DNA of 64,000 nt from Cavia porcellus (Eukaryota; Chordata; Mammalia; Rodentia; Caviidae). The translations under genes and the position numbers were made by a program. The notes beneath the pieces were generated by a model that did no database searches, was not told where the DNA came from, and was given only the letters and a program-made list of their open reading frames with translations. Of the stretch, positions 60,331-64,000 are shown piece after piece (position 1 is the stretch's first letter; every line of letters starts with the position of its first letter). The DNA is taken from the NCBI RefSeq assembly GCF_034190915.1, contig NW_026947502.1:32518785-32582784 (forward strand), given 5' to 3'.

Positions 60331-60444
60331 GATTCAATGTTACATTTTATTCTAAAGATTTTGTAATCTTTAAAATACAATTCCTATTGATTCAATGTTA
60401 CATTTTATTCTAAAGATTTTGTAATCTTTAAAATATAGTTCCTA
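60331..60444 (+). repeat. 58-bp tandem duplication
   Basis: gattcaatgttacatttta ... taatctttaaaata occupies 60331-60388 and again 60389-60444, with only a few differences near the end of each unit. Confidence 0.95.
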
Positions 60445-62255
60445 GCTTGACTATGCAACAGTGAAAACAGAGCATGTGAAAATCGTTTTTTTTTTTTTTT
60501 TCTCGTTTTAAAAAGTAGTAAGTTCAAATCCATGAGGCTGTGCCACACAAGGCGACTGGCCACAGAAGAACCTGATTAATGAAATAGTGAGCTCCGTGCA
60601 ATGCTCTCGGCTTTATTCAGAACGATCACTTTGAATCAGTGCTGTCAGTGATGACTAAGCCTGACCCATTTAGAAAGACTTATTTCATAATTCCCTGTCT
60701 ACGGGGGGCTTCACGCTGTGAGTACGATGCAAGCTGCAGCAAGGTTTTCGGCATTTAGAGACATACTAGCAGGGATTTACGTTTTTGGCTTTTTTTTTTT
60801 TTTAAATGAATAGCCTCATTATTTCAGCAAAGTTGAATGATTTCTTTATAATCTCCTTTGTGGAAAACTTAATCTAAAGAAATTATGAAGTGAAAGATGT
60901 ATCTCAAAAATCTTGAGAGATTTTTGCATAGGACAAAAATCTTGACCTATTTAGAAAGTAGATTATACATCTTTTTAAATAGTAAAAATGAAAATTTTAA
61001 AAAAGAAAAGGAAATAGATCTTTGAAGTATAATTAAATTGATTATGGTTCAAGTGCAATAATTATAAATGGAAAATCTTAAAGTATCTCTTCAAGCAATT
61101 CCTATGGGACAAAGAATAATGTACAAAGGATAAAAAGTAGAAAAATTTCTCCAGAAATTACACCATTTGTGTATCAAGCCTACCACCCTAATAAAAATAA
61201 TGACTCCTTATTTGACAGGAAATATTACTGATACATTTCAAATGCATGTTTCTTTTCAGGAAGATATGTATGCAGTCTGTTGAACAGTTCTGAAATGATC
61301 ACTGAATCAAACGTGATTTGACCTTTTTGTGGAAAAGGGTTAACTTTACCCAGATCAAGGTCTAGCCTTTGGCCTCAGCTCCTGGAAAGTGATTTCTTAA
61401 CCCTAGCAATGTCCTGTCTGGTAAGAGTATCTGTCCAGGGGCCTTAGGCCACATCGGACAGTACAATAATATGATGTGTGGTAGGGGCTTTGGGCCAGGC
61501 AGCATCAGTTCAGTCTTCAGGGTGGAAATACCTGGAGCCTAAAGGTCAAGCACCGAGTGAGTCAACCTGGTCCACAGGACCAAATGGCAGGAAAATTTCT
61601 GTGAACTCCCCTCATGCCAGCACTCCACAGAGACCATCTTACATCACTATGCAGAGAAACAGGGTCATCTGTGATTCATCCAAAGAGGACATTTAGAAAG
61701 TCCGTATGTGCATGGGTCTCTTCTGGATTCTGATCCACACATTCTCTTCCTTTGGCCAATTTTAATCTGTTTCATTTCACTAAAATAAACCATAACCCTG
61801 TGTACAGCTGTTTCCAGTGAGTTCTGTGGGCTCTAGTGAATTATCAAATTTGAGGAAGGTCTTAAGGGTGCCCAAACTCTAATCGTTTGTATCAGAAGTG
61901 AGGATCATCACTCCAGAAATTTATAGTTGTTTAGAAGTAAGACAGCTTTTAATGCTTCAAAGTATTTCAGTAAAATTTTGTTCATACAGTTTTACTAGTG
62001 TGAAAATCACAACAGCTGTACCCAGACAGTCCAGGTTTCTTCTTCGAGGCATATGGCAGATGGCCACTCTGACTGGCTTAGGCTGATGGAATGGGGATGG
62101 ATTTGACACATAGCTAGACGTTTAAGGTACACTGTGTTCCCTCCAAATTGATATAAGGGAAATATTATAACTCCCAATCTGTTAGGTGTGTGATACACCA
62201 AGTTTGTGTTCTCTAAAAGAATTAATCCGAGCAAAAATGGAGGTTAAGAGTAGGA

Positions 62256-62256
62256 A

Positions 62257-62306
<50 letters not shown>
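62256..62306. repeat. (GA)n microsatellite
   Basis: About 23 GA units form a pure purine strand. Confidence 0.97.
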
Positions 62307-62308
<2 letters not shown>

Positions 62309-63092
62309 AGAGACTGGCTCCTGGGAAACAAGAGGGGTCCCAATTGGGTTGTCCAAAGACCTGATTCTATAGGGATGTTTTATAGAGCAAAGCCAACATC
62401 ACTGTGAGTTACAGTTACACTCAGTCAATAAGATTATAAGTATAGATGCTAGGTAACATTGATCCAACAAGGAAGCAAGTCACATAGCAAATGGGTATGG
62501 AAAGATCAAAGAACTTCTAGGAAATGTTGAGTCTGGAGGTCTTGATCGCCCACTAGAATGACTGATGTCTATCTAGGCTTCATCAGGCCTGGTGTTTGTC
62601 CTTTGAGGAAGTATACAAGCAAGGACCTTTTGTCTTTATCTTGATGCCTGATCTCTGGCAGATGTGTCTCCAGTCCCAGGGGAGGTGTGTTTCACCTTTG
62701 TCCTAGCTCTCTTGAGGGACCAGCCCTATCTGACTGCCTATAATATTTCTCCCCAGCTTAACTGCCTGTAATATTGACTCCCTCATCCTTGGTCCCAGAA
62801 TGAAATCAATAGGGAGCAGGCTTATGGAAAAACAGTTGTATAAATGTACCATGACTCAGAAATACTTGTTCTGCTAAATCGCTGTGGTTTGTATCTGCTT
62901 CAGCAGCCTATTCGGATTCAAACAACCAGAATCATCATTTACTTAAAGCTTAATAATACTTCCTACAAAAGCAGTACATAGAAATACTCCTTATTGTTAC
63001 TGTCATGATTCTGTACTTAGTTAAAAATGAAATATATAATAATTATCTGACCAGTATTATTTTAGATATACCTGTGTCATTAAAATCTAAAA

Positions 63093-63284
63093 TACAGTGG
63101 TACCTTGGTTCATTAACTCAATTCTTTCCACAATTCTGGTTGCAGACCAAATTGTATGAGAACAGAATCAAAGTCAATGGTTAGGCTCAATGTTGATCTC
63201 ACAGGGAAATCTGATTCATTTTCATCTAAATCCCTTTGTGACTAGAATCATGGAAAGAAGTTAGTGAACCGAGGTACCACTGTA
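63093..63284. mobile_element. TA-flanked MITE (Tc1/mariner or pogo type)
   Basis: The 188-bp element 63095-63282 begins CAGTGGTACCTTGGTTCATT. It ends with the near-exact inverse, AATGAACC-like to GGTACCACTG (actual gtgaaccgaggtaccactg), and is flanked by TA on both sides. The inverted repeats stay similar for about 45 bases, including ttctttcca. No transposase is encoded. Confidence 0.85.
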
Positions 63285-64000
63285 TTTGAACCAGTAATTC
63301 CACTCCTAAAGACATTCTTAAGTAGCGCTGATAATGTGTATCAAGATATACAATCTTCACAACATGGTACATAAGAATAAAAACTAAACATCCACATAGG
63401 GAATAGTTAAAGGAACTGTGAGGTTTCCATGTAAGTGGATTTCTCATTCAGTCATTACGAGGTGTAATGAATACTTATACTTTAAACAAAACAGGACATA
63501 GAAAAAAAATTGGCAAAATATGTAAGCAGTAACTTTCAAGCTGCAAGATACCAGGTAACAAAAAATAATGATCTTCAAGAGTCATAAAACAAGTTAGGTA
63601 AGTTCAACAATTGCCTCATTTTACTGAAAATTCTAGACTTCTACACAGCGGGGGTACCCATGCCGGATTTAGCTGACACTGTGAGCTTAGGAATCAAACC
63701 CCTAGAATACATAAAAATAAATATATAACAATCCTAAAAAAGAAAAGAAATCAGTAAGAGGTTACTAAAGTACTACTTTACAAGGAATATTTGTAGGCTT
63801 ATGTTTGAACTAAAGAAATCTCAATTAATGAAGTTAGCTTCCACTTTGAAAAACAAGACAGAGAATAACTCTTTAAACTCCAAAGAAAGGAAATAAAGAT
63901 TGTAGTGGACTATATGAAATACAAAACTAGCCAACAAACTAAAAAAGAGAGAAAACCAATGAAATGAAAAACTGATTCTTTAGAGGTCAAGAACATTGAT
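63285..64000. other. Intergenic, A-rich right edge
   Basis: No exon is seen. The A-rich sequence at 63.7-64.0 kb (aaactagccaacaaactaaaaaagagagaaaaccaatgaaatgaaaaactg) has L1-like composition and may begin a further L1 beyond the edge. Confidence 0.4.

Larger units (their letters stand above)
57970..63090. other. Intergenic, AT-rich, mostly unique
   Basis: No FBXL21-like F-box or LRR exon was found. The stretch includes an old ID-like SINE (59.15 kb), tandem duplications (58.5, 59.8 and 60.3 kb), an X-box (60.0 kb) and a GC-richer island at 60.53-60.76 kb. An LTR- or L1-like 3' repeat lies near 61.7-61.9 kb (aaaataaaccataaccctgtgtacagctg). Confidence 0.5.

Overview
This is mammalian nuclear DNA, most likely from a non-murid rodent. 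It has vertebrate-style split genes with GT-AG introns, old mammalian repeats (MIR, L2, L1, MaLR/ERVL-type LTR pieces, hAT-type DNA transposons), B1-type 7SL SINEs and tRNA-derived ID-like SINEs. One SINE at 15.3-15.5 kb joins a B1 part to a tRNA part. That layout fits B1-dID-like elements, reported outside the mouse/rat group (squirrels, dormice, beavers, hystricognaths). I cannot name the species.

Two protein-coding genes are well supported and converge on each other. On the + strand, the last three coding exons of SLC25A48 (mitochondrial carrier family) lie at 395-652, 9537-9670 and 13105-13227. Earlier exons lie upstream of the window. On the - strand, a complete five-exon interleukin-9 gene (IL9) runs from the ATG at 28704 to the stop at 26162 and encodes 142 residues. 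It has a signal peptide, ten mature cysteines, a TATA-like box, an NF-kappaB-type site and an AU-rich 3' UTR. The order SLC25A48 then IL9 matches the syntenic block on human 5q31.1.

Layout: 1-13.2 kb is SLC25A48 exons and introns, with an antisense L1 filling about 1.6-6.5 kb. 13.2-26.0 kb is the intergenic space between the two convergent 3' ends, with MIR, SINE, hAT and L1 pieces and an old local duplication. 26.0-28.8 kb is IL9. 28.8-64 kb is the long gene-poor DNA upstream of IL9, crowded with L1, LTR, SINE, L2 and microsatellite sequence. In human the next gene beyond IL9 is FBXL21 and then LECT2. I see no FBXL21 or LECT2 coding exon here, so they should lie beyond the right edge.

I found no undescribed gene system. 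The best leads are regulatory and structural. They are a STAT-type plus AP-1 pair 5.1 kb upstream of IL9, a 14-bp inverted repeat carrying two SOX-type sites in IL9 intron 4, an internal L1/SINE fragment re-inserted between 14-bp direct repeats next to a longer copy, a 188-bp TA-flanked MITE at 63.1 kb, a SINE with a 15-bp target duplication, and a consensus RFX X-box at 60.0 kb.
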